Both the position numbers and the translations under genes were made by a program. From Pyropia yezoensis (Eukaryota > Rhodophyta > Bangiophyceae > Bangiales > Bangiaceae), in contig CM020618.1 of the NCBI GenBank assembly GCA_009829735.1, positions 34,820,894-34,884,893 of the forward strand: a stretch of DNA of 64,000 nt, given 5' to 3'. Under the pieces are notes generated by a model. That model was not told the origin of the DNA. It was given only the letters and a program-made list of their open reading frames with translations, and did no database searches. Shown here piece after piece: positions 63,977 through 64,000 of this stretch; position 1 is the stretch's first letter; every line of letters begins with the position of its first letter.

Positions 63977-64000
63977 GGCAGACGAGTGGGCGGTGACGGC

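Noticed and set aside
1..64000. CRISPR arrays, rRNA or tRNA genes
   Set aside because: No regularly spaced identical repeats with unique spacers and no recognisable rRNA or tRNA sequence were seen on reading. A tRNAscan or Rfam search was not possible.

Overview
The window looks like a stretch of a GC-rich eukaryotic nuclear genome built largely from nested retrotransposons. The signs are four Ty3/gypsy LTR retrotransposons with chromodomain-like integrase tails, TATA-box promoters, a GATA-type zinc finger, a SET domain, a ULP1-type protease, and proteins swollen by Ala/Gly/Pro/Ser-rich tracts. No bacterial operon features, rRNA or tRNA genes were seen. A GC-rich alga (for example a bangialean red alga) would fit, but that is inference.

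Layout. 1-16106: element A (family 1, minus strand, running off the left edge), split by element B (family 1, plus strand, 2110-11763). B has a perfect 5-bp target duplication (GGCCT), LTRs that look identical, and intact gag and pol frames, so it is a very recent insertion into an older, broken relative. 16107-24000: GC-rich low-complexity DNA with a G-rich minisatellite, two direct copies of a ~255-bp dispersed repeat, a GATA-finger gene, low-confidence Pro/Ala-rich frames and a decayed ParB-like gene. 24067-38691: a large gene with a 2OG-Fe(II) oxygenase signature, split by element C (family 2, 29065-37911). 39242-46175: a very large decayed gene joining a DPPY-type DNA methyltransferase to a SET domain. 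46745-46882: a third, inverted copy of the dispersed repeat. 47489-50060 (minus): a decayed ULP1/SENP-like protease. 50626-63976: an Ala/Val/Pro-rich gene split by element D (family 2, 54298-63676).

How the parts relate. The two retrotransposon families have unrelated LTRs but share the same primer-binding site, the same GGGAAAC slippery heptamer one codon before the gag stop, and a large antisense reading frame between pol and the 3' LTR whose products appear homologous between families. The host-type genes cluster predicted DNA- and chromatin-modifying activities: ParB-like, 2OG oxygenase, DNA methyltransferase-SET and deSUMOylase-like. All carry in-frame stops but very few frameshifts, as if inactivated mainly by point mutation. 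Copies of one repeat in inverted orientation bracket most of the cluster, so a large decayed mobile element is possible but unproven.
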